A DNA stretch of 12,549 nt. Origin: an uncultured Mucispirillum sp. (GTDB lineage: Bacteria; Chrysiogenota; Deferribacteres; Deferribacterales; Mucispirillaceae). The notes under the pieces are model-generated. The model searched no databases and was not told the DNA's origin. It worked only from the letters and a program-made list of their open reading frames with translations. Where the stretch lies: assembly GCA_945947845.1 (NCBI GenBank), contig CAMEZN010000012.1:1-12549 (forward strand). Reading direction: 5' to 3'. Positions 1 through 7,253 of this stretch are shown piece after piece (position 1 is the stretch's first letter; each line of letters begins with the position of its first letter). Both the position numbers and the translations under genes were made by a program.

Positions 1-849
1 TTTGTTGAAGAAATAATTTATACAACAAATAAAAGTCATCTTTTTATATTTACAACGAAAGGTAAAGTTCATTTCTTAAAAGTTTATCAAATACCTGAGC
101 AGTCAAGAGATTCTAAGGGCAGACATATTTCTAACCTGCTTACATTAGATGAAAATGAAAAGATAGCATCATTTTTAACTCTGCCAGAAAAAGATGAAAC
201 AAAATCAATTTTCTTTGCTACAAAATTTGGTGTTGTTAAGCGAGTTAAAACAGTTGAATTTAAAAGTGGAAGAAGCGGTATAATTGCTCTTAACTTAAAA
301 GATAATGATGAAATAGTTACTACATTATTAACTGGTGATGATGATAAAGTATTCCTTGCTACAAGGGACGGTAAAACTATTCAGTTTAGTGTAGAAGATG
401 TTCGCCCTATGGGAAGAACTGCAACAGGTGTTCGTGGTATAATGCTTGAAAGAGATGATGTTGTTGTTTCAGCAGAAGTTGTTGAAGAAGACAGTCCGCT
501 TTTAGCTGTAACATCATTAGGATATGGAAAAGGCACTGATAAAGATGAATACAGGCTTCAATCTCGTGGTGGTAAAGGTCTTAAACTTATGAAACTTACT
601 TCTAAAACTGGGCTTGTTGTTGGTGTAAGACAGATAAATCCTGATGAAGATGATATTATGCTTATTACTAAAAACGGTAAAACAATAAGAATTGCAGCAT
701 CTGAGGTGTCAGTAATAGGCAGAAATACACAGGGAACAAGGCTTATGAATACATCAGGTGATGAGATTATATCATTTACTGTTGTTCCAAAAGATGACAG
801 TGATAATGAAGAAGAAATGCAGGGGGAAGATAATGGCAGTAATTCTTGA
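1..849 (+). CDS. gyrA: DNA gyrase subunit A, C-terminal part (5' end outside window)
   Basis: This frame is open from the first base to the stop at 847-849, giving 282 residues of a protein that begins upstream. It reads as the DNA-wrapping beta-pinwheel domain at the C terminus of gyrase subunit A: recurring blade signatures such as ATKFGVVKRV, LATRDGKTIQF, GRTATGVRGI and SRGGKGLKL (in-window residues about 77-86, 120-130, 138-147 and 188-196), ending in an acidic tail (DDSDNEEE) common in bacterial GyrA. GyrA is the breakage-reunion subunit of the A2B2 enzyme that introduces negative supercoils using ATP; this domain wraps DNA around the complex. The N-terminal catalytic tyrosine domain lies outside the window. 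The end overlaps folD by 17 bp. ParC has a related C-terminal domain, but the SRGGKG motif and the full set of regular blades favour GyrA. Confidence 0.92.
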   Translation, partial: FVEEIIYTTNKSHLFIFTTKGKVHFLKVYQIPEQSRDSKGRHISNLLTLDENEKIASFLTLPEKDETKSIFFATKFGVVKRVKTVEFKSGRSGIIALNLKDNDEIVTTLLTGDDDKVFLATRDGKTIQFSVEDVRPMGRTATGVRGIMLERDDVVVSAEVVEEDSPLLAVTSLGYGKGTDKDEYRLQSRGGKGLKLMKLTSKTGLVVGVRQINPDEDDIMLITKNGKTIRIAASEVSVIGRNTQGTRLMNTSGDEIISFTVVPKDDSDNEEEMQGEDNGSNS

Positions 850-1684
850 TGGTAAAATGTTATCTGCAAAATTTAGGGAAAATCTAAAAAAAGAAACGGC
901 AGAAATAAAAGAAAAAACTGGTAAAATACCGGGTATAGCTGTTATTCTTGCAGGTGATGACCCAGCAAGTAATGTATATGTTAATTCAAAAGAAAAAGCA
1001 GCAGTTGAAGCAGGATTTTATTCTGTTGTAGAAAGAATAAGTGCTGATGTAACAACTGATGATGTGCTTTCACTTGTTAATAAATATAATAATGATAATA
1101 AAATCCATGGTATTTTAGTTCAGCTGCCGCTTCCAAAAAGCTGCGATGAAAAAACAATATTAAGAGCTATAAAACCAGAAAAAGATGTAGACGGTTTCCA
1201 CCCTTATAATGTAGGGCTTTTAAATATTGGTGAAGACTGCCTTATGCCTTGCACTCCTTTTGGGGTTATGAATATGCTTGCTGATTACGGCATTGAAATT
1301 TCTGGTAAAAATGCAGTTGTTATTGGCAGAAGTAATATAGTTGGAAAACCAATTGCAGCAATGCTTACAAAAGCTAATGCAACAGTAACTATATGCCACT
1401 CTAAAACAAAAAATTTAGCAGAAGTATGTTCAAAAGCTGATATATTAGTTGCAGCTATTGGCAAACCAAAATTTGTTACAAAAGAATTTGTTCGTGATGG
1501 TGCTGTTGTAATAGATGTAGGCATAAATAGAGTAGATGGTAAACTCTGCGGTGATGTAGATTTTGAAGATGTAAAAGATAAATGTTCATATATTACACCA
1601 GTTCCGGGCGGGGTAGGTCCTATGACTATTACTACTCTTATGCAGAATACTTTAAAAGCATTTAAAATGATTGAGAAATTATAA
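833..1684 (+). CDS. folD: Bifunctional methylene-THF dehydrogenase / methenyl-THF cyclohydrolase FolD
   Basis: A 283-residue cytosolic enzyme of normal family length. FolD interconverts 5,10-methylene-THF, 5,10-methenyl-THF and 10-formyl-THF with NADP(H), supplying one-carbon units for purines, formyl-Met-tRNA and other reactions. Visible hallmarks are the catalytic YxxxK (Tyr49, Lys53), the substrate-site GILVQLPLP (93-101), KDVDGF (117-122), the Rossmann dinucleotide motif GRSNIVGKP (165-173) and the C-terminal signature TPVPGGVGPMT (255-265). The ATG at 833 is chosen because a strong AGGGGGA ribosome site (821-827) sits just before it and the family N terminus (VILDGK) begins there; an in-frame ATG at 758 would add 25 residues unlike FolD. 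It starts inside the end of gyrA, and its stop shares a base with the mnmE start, which implies translational coupling. Functionally it feeds the next gene, because methylene-THF is the carbon donor for MnmE-MnmG. Confidence 0.96.
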   Translation: MAVILDGKMLSAKFRENLKKETAEIKEKTGKIPGIAVILAGDDPASNVYVNSKEKAAVEAGFYSVVERISADVTTDDVLSLVNKYNNDNKIHGILVQLPLPKSCDEKTILRAIKPEKDVDGFHPYNVGLLNIGEDCLMPCTPFGVMNMLADYGIEISGKNAVVIGRSNIVGKPIAAMLTKANATVTICHSKTKNLAEVCSKADILVAAIGKPKFVTKEFVRDGAVVIDVGINRVDGKLCGDVDFEDVKDKCSYITPVPGGVGPMTITTLMQNTLKAFKMIEKL

Positions 1685-3039
1685 TGAATAATACTGATAC
1701 TATTGCTGCCCCTATTACTCCGCTTGTAACAAGCCCTGTTATATCATTAAGAATATCTGGAAGTAATGCACTTTCTGTATTTTCTTTAATGGAAAAGGGC
1801 GGCAAGAGTATCAATATATCTGATATTAAGCCAAACTATGTTTCACTTTACAGGTTTAATATAGAAAAAGAAAATCTCCATGATGATGTATTAGCAGTAT
1901 ATTTTAAAGCACCCCATTCATTTACAGGTGAAGATGTTGTAGAAATATCATTTCATGGTAACCCTGTTCTTGTTAATGCTGCACTTTCTGCAATATATTC
2001 ATTAAAAATAAGACATGCAGAAGGCGGCGAATTTTCTAAACGAGCTTTTTTAAACGGTAAAATTGATTTAACTCAGGCAGAATCTATTCAGGAATTAATC
2101 TCTGCAAAATCAGTAGAAGGGGTTTATTCTGCATATAATCAGCTCCAAGGTTCTTTAAAACATGAGCTTGACAGCATAAAAGATAAACTTTTAAAAATGA
2201 AAGCTTTAATGGAAGCAAAAATTGATTTTCCAGATGAAGATACAGTAGATGAAGAAACTCCATTATTAAAGCATGACTGCGAAAATATTTTATCAGTTAT
2301 TGATTGCCTTATCTTATCCTATAAAAGTTACAGAAATGCAAACCGTGGGTTAGAAATAGTTATTGCAGGCAAGCCAAATGTTGGTAAGTCTTCTTTAATG
2401 AATGCTTTTTTAAAAGAAGAAAGAGCCATTGTTTCAGATACTCCCGGCACAACAAGAGATTTTATAAAGGAAAGTTTATATATAGGCGGTATTCCTGTTC
2501 ATATTACAGATACAGCAGGTATTCGCTCATCAGATGAAAATATTGAGCAGATAGGAATAGATAGAAGCAGGCAGAAAATAGAATCTGCTGATATTATACT
2601 TTTACTCTTAGATGTTTCTAGGCCTTTAACAGAAGAAGACTATAACATACTAGATGAAACTAAAAACTCTAACCGTATTATAATTGGAAATAAACTAGAT
2701 ATAACTGAAAATAAATCTTATGATAATGCAGAGATATATATATCAGCAAAAACTGGTATAAATATAGAAAAGCTTGTTGAAATACTGCGGGAAAAAACCA
2801 GCCTACATGATAATGAAACAAAGTCAAATGCGGCAGCTATTACAGAAAGGCACCATACAATATTAATAGAGATAAAAGAGATTATAGAAAAAATAAACTC
2901 ATCACTTTGTATTTACCCTATTGATATGCTCTGTATTGATTTAGAAAGGGCAATAAACCTGCTTTCAGAAATAACAGGTGATAATTATACAGAAAAAGTG
3001 CTGGATATTGTTTTTTCTTCATTCTGTATAGGTAAGTAA
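1684..3039 (+). CDS. mnmE: tRNA-modification GTPase MnmE (TrmE)
   Basis: A 451-residue protein of standard length. With MnmG it installs the cmnm5/nm5 group on U34 of tRNAs reading split codon boxes, using methylene-THF, FAD and GTP hydrolysis. It has the N-terminal folate-binding TrmE domain (about 1-118; DTIAA at 5-9, HSFTGEDVVE at 78-87), a helical domain split around a Ras-like G domain, G1 GKPNVGKSS (229-237), G2 TTRD (256-259), G3 DTAG (276-279), G4 NKLD (336-339), a G5-like SAKTG (354-358), and the obligatory C-terminal FCIGK with catalytic Cys448. The start overlaps the folD stop (TAATG) and is the only sensible one. One oddity: the usual glycine-rich stretch after the first TP (in E. 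coli PGRGGVGILRISG) reads LVTSPVISLRISG here, the same length but without the glycines. The stop lies 2 bp from the convergent EamA gene stop, and I see no terminator between them. Confidence 0.95.
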   Translation: MNNTDTIAAPITPLVTSPVISLRISGSNALSVFSLMEKGGKSINISDIKPNYVSLYRFNIEKENLHDDVLAVYFKAPHSFTGEDVVEISFHGNPVLVNAALSAIYSLKIRHAEGGEFSKRAFLNGKIDLTQAESIQELISAKSVEGVYSAYNQLQGSLKHELDSIKDKLLKMKALMEAKIDFPDEDTVDEETPLLKHDCENILSVIDCLILSYKSYRNANRGLEIVIAGKPNVGKSSLMNAFLKEERAIVSDTPGTTRDFIKESLYIGGIPVHITDTAGIRSSDENIEQIGIDRSRQKIESADIILLLLDVSRPLTEEDYNILDETKNSNRIIIGNKLDITENKSYDNAEIYISAKTGINIEKLVEILREKTSLHDNETKSNAAAITERHHTILIEIKEIIEKINSSLCIYPIDMLCIDLERAINLLSEITGDNYTEKVLDIVFSSFCIGK

Positions 3040-3041
3040 GT

Positions 3042-3908
3042 TTATATTTTTAAAGCAAGTCCTATTGTGCCTGCAAATATTAGCATTAATCCAAATATAG
3101 TTTTTCTATTCATTTTTTCATTAAAAATAAAGTATGATAATATAACAGCAACTAATATACTTAATTTATCAATTGCTGCTACTGCTGATGTAGTTCCATC
3201 TTGCAGAGCTTTATAATATAACAGCCAGCTGCTGCCACCTGTTATTCCTGATAAAATTATAAATTTTATTTCTGCTTTATTAATATTTTTTAATTCTTTA
3301 AAGTCTTTTTTTATAAATAAAAGAATCCATGCAGCAACAACTACTACAAAAGTTCTTATGGCACTTCCTAGGTTTGATTCAACATTTTCTATACCTACTT
3401 TTCCAAAAATAGGGGTAAGTGCAGAAAATAAAAGAGAAAGCAGTGCATATATAAGCCATTTATTATTTTCTTTATTTTTATTTTTACTTTTTTTATAATC
3501 AACCATAAAGTATGTTCCTGCTGCTATAAATATTAATCCAAAAATCTTGCAGGCAGTTATTTCTTCCTGTAAAAATATAAAAGAAAAAAGTATTGTTAAT
3601 ACAAGGCTTGATTTACTAATAGGCGATACTTTATTTACATTTCCAGATTGCAATGCTTTATAATAATAATACCAGCCAGCACCTGTTGAAAAGCCTGAAA
3701 GAATTAAAAATATCCATGTTTTAATATCAATGTTTATTATCTGATTTTGTGAGCCTGCAATAAATACTATTATAATAGAAAAAATTAGAACAACTACTGT
3801 CCTTAAAGCAAGTGCTGCATTTGTATTTGTAGTCTGCACTCCTTTTTTTAGAAATATTGTAGTTACACCTGCACATAGTGCTGATAATCCTGCATATAAA
3901 ATCCACAT
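3042..3908 (-). CDS. EamA / drug-metabolite (DMT) superfamily transporter
   Basis: A 288-residue inner-membrane protein made of two similar halves of about five transmembrane helices each (about 1-137 and 151-288), joined by a short lysine/asparagine-rich loop (about 138-150). The internal duplication can be read directly: WYYYYKALQSGNVNKVSPI followed by FSFIFLQEEIT in the first half corresponds to WLLYYKALQDGTTSAVAAI followed by LSYFIFNEKMN in the second. This is typical of EamA (RhaT/YdcZ-like) DMT carriers, whose members export amino acids or other metabolites or take up small molecules; the substrate cannot be read from sequence. The ATG at 3908 is preceded on the minus strand by an AGGGTG ribosome site four bases away. 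The upstream minus-strand methyltransferase ends 132 bp away, so co-transcription is possible but not obvious. It is convergent with mnmE, with stops 2 bp apart. Confidence 0.88.
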   Translation of the reverse strand: MWILYAGLSALCAGVTTIFLKKGVQTTNTNAALALRTVVVLIFSIIIVFIAGSQNQIINIDIKTWIFLILSGFSTGAGWYYYYKALQSGNVNKVSPISKSSLVLTILFSFIFLQEEITACKIFGLIFIAAGTYFMVDYKKSKNKNKENNKWLIYALLSLLFSALTPIFGKVGIENVESNLGSAIRTFVVVVAAWILLFIKKDFKELKNINKAEIKFIILSGITGGSSWLLYYKALQDGTTSAVAAIDKLSILVAVILSYFIFNEKMNRKTIFGLMLIFAGTIGLALKI

Positions 3909-4040
3909 TTTACACCCTAAAATTATACTGTAATATCAATAAGTTATACTGCTTAATTTATATTTTGGTTTCTAAGCCTTTTTTTTATGTATTTATATAT
4001 TATAATATACTAAAATTCGTTACAGGGCATTTTTTAGGGC

Positions 4041-4724
4041 TTATATTTTACCCTTAATGGATATTAAATTTAAATATTTTCCATTATCTGCTTTTAAAAG
4101 TTCTATATCTTCTATTGCATAAGGATTATCGCAGCTTAACCAGCTTTGCCATGCTTGATGAAAACAGTTCATTTCCTGCACTTTAATTTCTTTTAAATCT
4201 TTTTTCAGCAGATTTTCCCAGTAGTGTATACTTTTAAAAAATTTAAATTCATCATCTTTTATATTATGCTTTAATTCATCTGGCACATTTTTATAATCAT
4301 TTTTTATTCCGGGCACGGCAATATATATTTCTCCATTTTCTTTTAAAAGTGGTTTTATGTTATATTTAAAATAATCTTTTTCTAATCCAAAATAGTGGTA
4401 TGAATCTATACTTATTATAATATCAAAGTAATTTTCAGCAAAGGGTAATTTTTCAGCATTACAGTTTAAAGGAATTATTCTGTTATCTAATTTATAATCC
4501 TTAAAAAATTTATAGTTATCTGCTGCATCTACCCATAAGTCAACTGCAAAAATATCTGCATTTTTATATTTTTCTGATATATATATTGATGTTAACCCTT
4601 TTCCACAGCCTAAATCAAGTATTCTTATTTTGTCATTATTTATACTTTCTTTAATTAATTCATCTATAATTATAATTGAATCTGGTCCCATCATTCTTTG
4701 TTTTTTTATATCTTCTTCAATCAT
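4041..4724 (-). CDS. Class I SAM-dependent methyltransferase, substrate unknown
   Basis: A 227-residue cytosolic protein with a Rossmann-type methyltransferase fold. Motif I is ILDLGCGKG (35-43), the acidic residue at the end of strand 2 is in FAVDLW (59-64), AEKLPF (90-95) matches the adenine-side loop, and DIIISIDSYHYFG (101-113) is the post-motif strand and following loop, with a later strand EIYIAVPG (132-139). The MGPDSI near the N terminus plus DLGCGKGLTS and SYHYFG recall a family annotated in many anaerobes simply as SAM-dependent methyltransferase; I know of no defined substrate and assign none. The start at 4724 has an AAGGTG ribosome site five bases upstream on the minus strand. 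It is transcribed divergently from the protease gene at 4884 and points the same way as the EamA gene. The tail contains a tryptophan-rich patch (HQAWQSWLSC, about 189-198). Confidence 0.85.
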   Translation of the reverse strand: MIEEDIKKQRMMGPDSIIIIDELIKESINNDKIRILDLGCGKGLTSIYISEKYKNADIFAVDLWVDAADNYKFFKDYKLDNRIIPLNCNAEKLPFAENYFDIIISIDSYHYFGLEKDYFKYNIKPLLKENGEIYIAVPGIKNDYKNVPDELKHNIKDDEFKFFKSIHYWENLLKKDLKEIKVQEMNCFHQAWQSWLSCDNPYAIEDIELLKADNGKYLNLISIKGKI

Positions 4725-4835
4725 TTTTCACCTTTTATATTATATTTTTATGCAGCACCTTATTATTTTGTGTTTTATGTTTTATTTTATGTATATAATA
4801 CTGCCATAATTGTATACTTTTGTAAATTTTATTTA

Positions 4836-4864
4836 TTGCTTTAATCATAGTTTTTTTATATATT
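4836..4864 (+). promoter_or_regulatory. Possible sigma70-type promoter for the IdeS-like protease gene
   Basis: TTGCTT (4836-4841) and TATATT (4859-4864) are separated by exactly 17 bp, which would put transcription start near 4871, just ahead of the GAGGTG ribosome site (4874-4879). The resulting leader would be only about 13 bases. The region is so AT-rich that chance matches are common, so this is a weak call. Confidence 0.25.
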
Positions 4865-4881
4865 AAAATTAATGAGGTGTG

Positions 4882-4904
4882 TAATGTTTCAAGGAACATT
4901 AAAA
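4882..4904. other. Contracted parS-like sequence overlapping the protease start codon
   Basis: TAATGTTTCA (4882-4891) and AACATTAAAA (4895-4904) match ten bases on each side of the true parS at 7086. The five central bases of the true site (CGTGA) are replaced by three (AGG), giving the arms TGTTTC-AA-GGAACA. The start codon ATG (4884-4886) lies inside. The two-base contraction should disrupt canonical ParB binding, so this may be a decayed parS or a coincidence. Confidence 0.4.
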
Positions 4905-7040
4905 TTTATTTTTTTATTTTTATTTGGTTTATTTTTTGTGGTTGGCTGTAATAGCACAAGTTCAAATTCATCATATTCAATAAGTGATAATTCATCAGGC
5001 AATACAGGAGATAATGCTTCATATACTGTTTCTTTTAACAGTAATGGTGGTGCAGGAGAAATGAAAAGTGTAACTGTCTCTGGTGGTAAATATAAGCTTC
5101 CATTAAATACATATTATTATGAAGGGTATAATTTTATAGGCTGGTCTAACTCTGCTAATGGTGAATTATTATATGGCGATGGAGAAGAGATAGAAGTAAG
5201 CAGTAATATAACATTATATGCTTTATGGCAGGAAGAATCTTCTTCTGGTGTAGAAACATATTATACTATAACTTTTGATAGTAATGGTGGTGATGGTGTA
5301 ATGGAGAGCCAGTCTGTTTTACAGGGTAAAAGAGTTCAAATTACCCTTAATAGTTTTTTAAAGAATGGTTATTCATTTACTGGCTGGTCTCTTTCAAATG
5401 ATAATATACCATATTATTCTAATGGTGATTATATAACAGTAGATAGTAATATTACTTTATATGCCTGCTGGAAAGATGATTCTATTTCTACTGCATCTTA
5501 TACTGTTTATTTTAATGGTAATAATGGTGATGGTTATATGCCTCCATTAAAGGTTAATGGTGGAGAAACTTTTGAACTTACTTCTAATATTTTTACTCGT
5601 GCAGGCTTTGCTTTTGAAGGTTGGTCTTTAACAGAAAATGGCGAAGTAGCTTATAAAGATGGTGCTTCGCTTTCTATAAATAGTGATATAGAGTTATTTG
5701 CAGTATGGAAATCTGTTCCTTTTTATAATATTACATTCCATTCAAATAATGGCAAAGATGAAGTAATATCTGTTAGTTTTCCTTCTAATGTAATGCCAGT
5801 AAAACTTCCAGATAATACATTCCAAAATGGCAGTAAAAAATTTACTGGCTGGACAACATCTGATAATTCAGTCAGCTACATAGATGGCTGTGATGTTGTT
5901 TATTTAACTGGTGATTTAGATTTATATGCTTCTTGGAGTGATAATCCAGTTAAAATTACATTTGATGCATTTAATGGTAAAGATGAATATTCAATTATTT
6001 ATGCAATGGCAAGTAGTGTTATTAATCTTCCAAAGGCTGAATTTACACGAAATGGTTATGAATTGTTAGGTTCATATACCTGCTATGTAGATGAAATATA
6101 TGGTGGAGTTCATAGGTTTGGTGTTGATTATACTGTTCCAAGTGATGCTAAGGAAATTGTTTTTTCTGTTGGCTGGAGAGAGCTTCCTAAACCACCAACA
6201 CCAGCTTTTGGCGGTAATAGTGATAAGTATAAAAATCAATATGTGCTTGTCAAAGGTGTTAATATGACAGAAAAAGACTGGATAGAATCACTTACTCCGG
6301 GTTTATTTTACGGTGTATGGAATGTTAATGCTGGCTGGTATGATTCAAGTCAATGGAGATATAATTTATGCTGGGCAGGCACATATTCTAATATGTTACA
6401 CTGGTGGTATGATAGAAATAAAGAAAATATAGAAAAATATTATGCACATTATGCCTCAGATGAAGTAGTAAATAATAAACCTAGTTCAAAATATTATGGT
6501 GAAGGTGTTAGTGATATTTTTATTATATTTAGAGACCATTGGAAAGATGCTGGATATTTGATAGAAATAGGTCTTGAATGGTATATATTTGGAACACATT
6601 ATAATAAAAATGGTGGTGGATATTTTAAAGAAGTATTTTTAGAAGAAGATGTTCCATCTGTTATTGAAGAATATTCTGGTATAACACAGTATACTTTTAA
6701 TACAAATATTAATAAAGCTTTTGATAATGGTATGGCTGTCGGTCTTGCCGAAGTCAATGGTTTTGGTAGCCATGCAATTACATTGTGGGGTGTTCATTAT
6801 GATGATGAAGGGTTGATTGATGGAGTAATTGTTGCAGATTCTGGAACACGCTCAGGTAATAATGCCCCAACTGGTTATGATACTGGATTAATTTATATGA
6901 ATATTATATATGACACTTTTGGCAAACCGTTTATGACAAACAGTTATGGTTCAAGGCTGCCTTTAACTCAGCTTGTTCTTTTGGGCGACGGTGCAGAGCA
7001 GTGGAAAAAGTATTTTGATACACATGAGCCTATAAGATAA
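4884..7040 (+). CDS. Predicted surface lipoprotein: Flg_new-type repeats plus IdeS-like (C66) cysteine protease domain
   Basis: A 718-residue protein from the ATG at 4884. That start is preferred over an in-frame ATG at 4872 because GAGGTG (4874-4879) lies four bases before it; the upstream ATG has no ribosome site. A hydrophobic signal peptide ends in lipobox VVGC, with lipidated Cys22, followed by a Ser/Asn-rich linker. Four clear and one degenerate repeat of about 70-75 residues follow (about 46-116, 126-197, 205-276, 281-352, 356-432), with FNSNGG-like starts, GYxFxGWS centres and LYAxW ends, as in the Listeria-Bacteroides (Flg_new/InlB B-repeat) family. The C-terminal domain (about 452-718) resembles streptococcal IdeS/Mac and Treponema dentipain: VNAGWYD, then NLCWAGTYSNMLHWWYDRN with probable nucleophile Cys496, then SHAITLWG (His630) and VADSGT (Asp652). 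The His-Asp spacing of 22 residues equals that I recall for IdeS. I infer an exported thiol protease, possibly against host immunoglobulin; the substrate is unproven. A terminator follows immediately. Confidence 0.85.
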   Translation: MFQGTLKFIFLFLFGLFFVVGCNSTSSNSSYSISDNSSGNTGDNASYTVSFNSNGGAGEMKSVTVSGGKYKLPLNTYYYEGYNFIGWSNSANGELLYGDGEEIEVSSNITLYALWQEESSSGVETYYTITFDSNGGDGVMESQSVLQGKRVQITLNSFLKNGYSFTGWSLSNDNIPYYSNGDYITVDSNITLYACWKDDSISTASYTVYFNGNNGDGYMPPLKVNGGETFELTSNIFTRAGFAFEGWSLTENGEVAYKDGASLSINSDIELFAVWKSVPFYNITFHSNNGKDEVISVSFPSNVMPVKLPDNTFQNGSKKFTGWTTSDNSVSYIDGCDVVYLTGDLDLYASWSDNPVKITFDAFNGKDEYSIIYAMASSVINLPKAEFTRNGYELLGSYTCYVDEIYGGVHRFGVDYTVPSDAKEIVFSVGWRELPKPPTPAFGGNSDKYKNQYVLVKGVNMTEKDWIESLTPGLFYGVWNVNAGWYDSSQWRYNLCWAGTYSNMLHWWYDRNKENIEKYYAHYASDEVVNNKPSSKYYGEGVSDIFIIFRDHWKDAGYLIEIGLEWYIFGTHYNKNGGGYFKEVFLEEDVPSVIEEYSGITQYTFNTNINKAFDNGMAVGLAEVNGFGSHAITLWGVHYDDEGLIDGVIVADSGTRSGNNAPTGYDTGLIYMNIIYDTFGKPFMTNSYGSRLPLTQLVLLGDGAEQWKKYFDTHEPIR

Positions 7041-7046
7041 ATTTTT

Positions 7047-7078
7047 AACTGCCATACAAATGTGTGGCAGTTTTTTTT
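7047..7078 (+). terminator. Rho-independent terminator of the IdeS-like protease gene
   Basis: A 9-bp stem, CTGCCATAC (7049-7057) with GTGTGGCAG (7062-7070) and including one T-G pair, closes a 4-base AAAT loop and is followed by eight T residues (7071-7078). The flanking AA/TT extends the stem. It begins 9 bases after the stop of the protease gene and separates that unit from the mnmG unit. Confidence 0.9.
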
Positions 7079-7079
7079 G

Positions 7080-7107
7080 TTTTAATGTTTCACGTGAAAC
7101 ATTAAAA
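7080..7107. other. parS: Chromosomal parS site 1 (ParB/Spo0J binding site)
   Basis: TGTTTCACGTGAAACA at 7086-7101 is an exact match to the well-known bacterial parS consensus. The palindrome continues perfectly outward to 28 bp (7080-7107). ParB loads here as a CTP-dependent clamp, and with ParA and SMC it segregates origin regions. It sits between the protease terminator and the mnmG promoter. parS sites often lie near mnmG and the origin. Confidence 0.92.
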
Positions 7108-7196
7108 ATCCTTTATTTAATACTGCATAAAATCGGTTTTTCTTAATTTGTATTAATATTTATAAGTTGTAACATATAATTGTAATAATTAATATC

Positions 7197-7225
7197 TTTA
7201 CAAAATAGTTAAAAAAACATATTAT
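7197..7225 (+). promoter_or_regulatory. Probable sigma70-type promoter for the first mnmG
   Basis: TTTACA (7197-7202) and TATTAT (7220-7225) are spaced by 17 bp, predicting a start near 7232 and a leader of about 22 bases carrying the AAAAGGG ribosome site (7242-7248). The upstream terminator at 7047-7078 means a promoter is needed in this gap, which supports the call. AT-rich background lowers certainty. Confidence 0.45.
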
Positions 7226-7253
7226 AAACATCAAAATTTTTAAAAGGGTATTT

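Noticed and set aside
758..832. N-terminal extension of folD from the ATG at 758.
   Set aside because: The added residues do not resemble FolD and overlap the gyrA frame. A strong ribosome site sits right before the ATG at 833, where the family sequence starts.
4021..4040. GGGC...AGGGC near the methyltransferase stop as a terminator hairpin.
   Set aside because: The two GC-rich blocks are direct, not inverted, repeats and cannot pair as a stem.
4872..4883. Earlier ATG for the protease gene.
   Set aside because: It has no ribosome site upstream, whereas GAGGTG lies at a usable distance from the ATG at 4884, which also gives a compact signal peptide.
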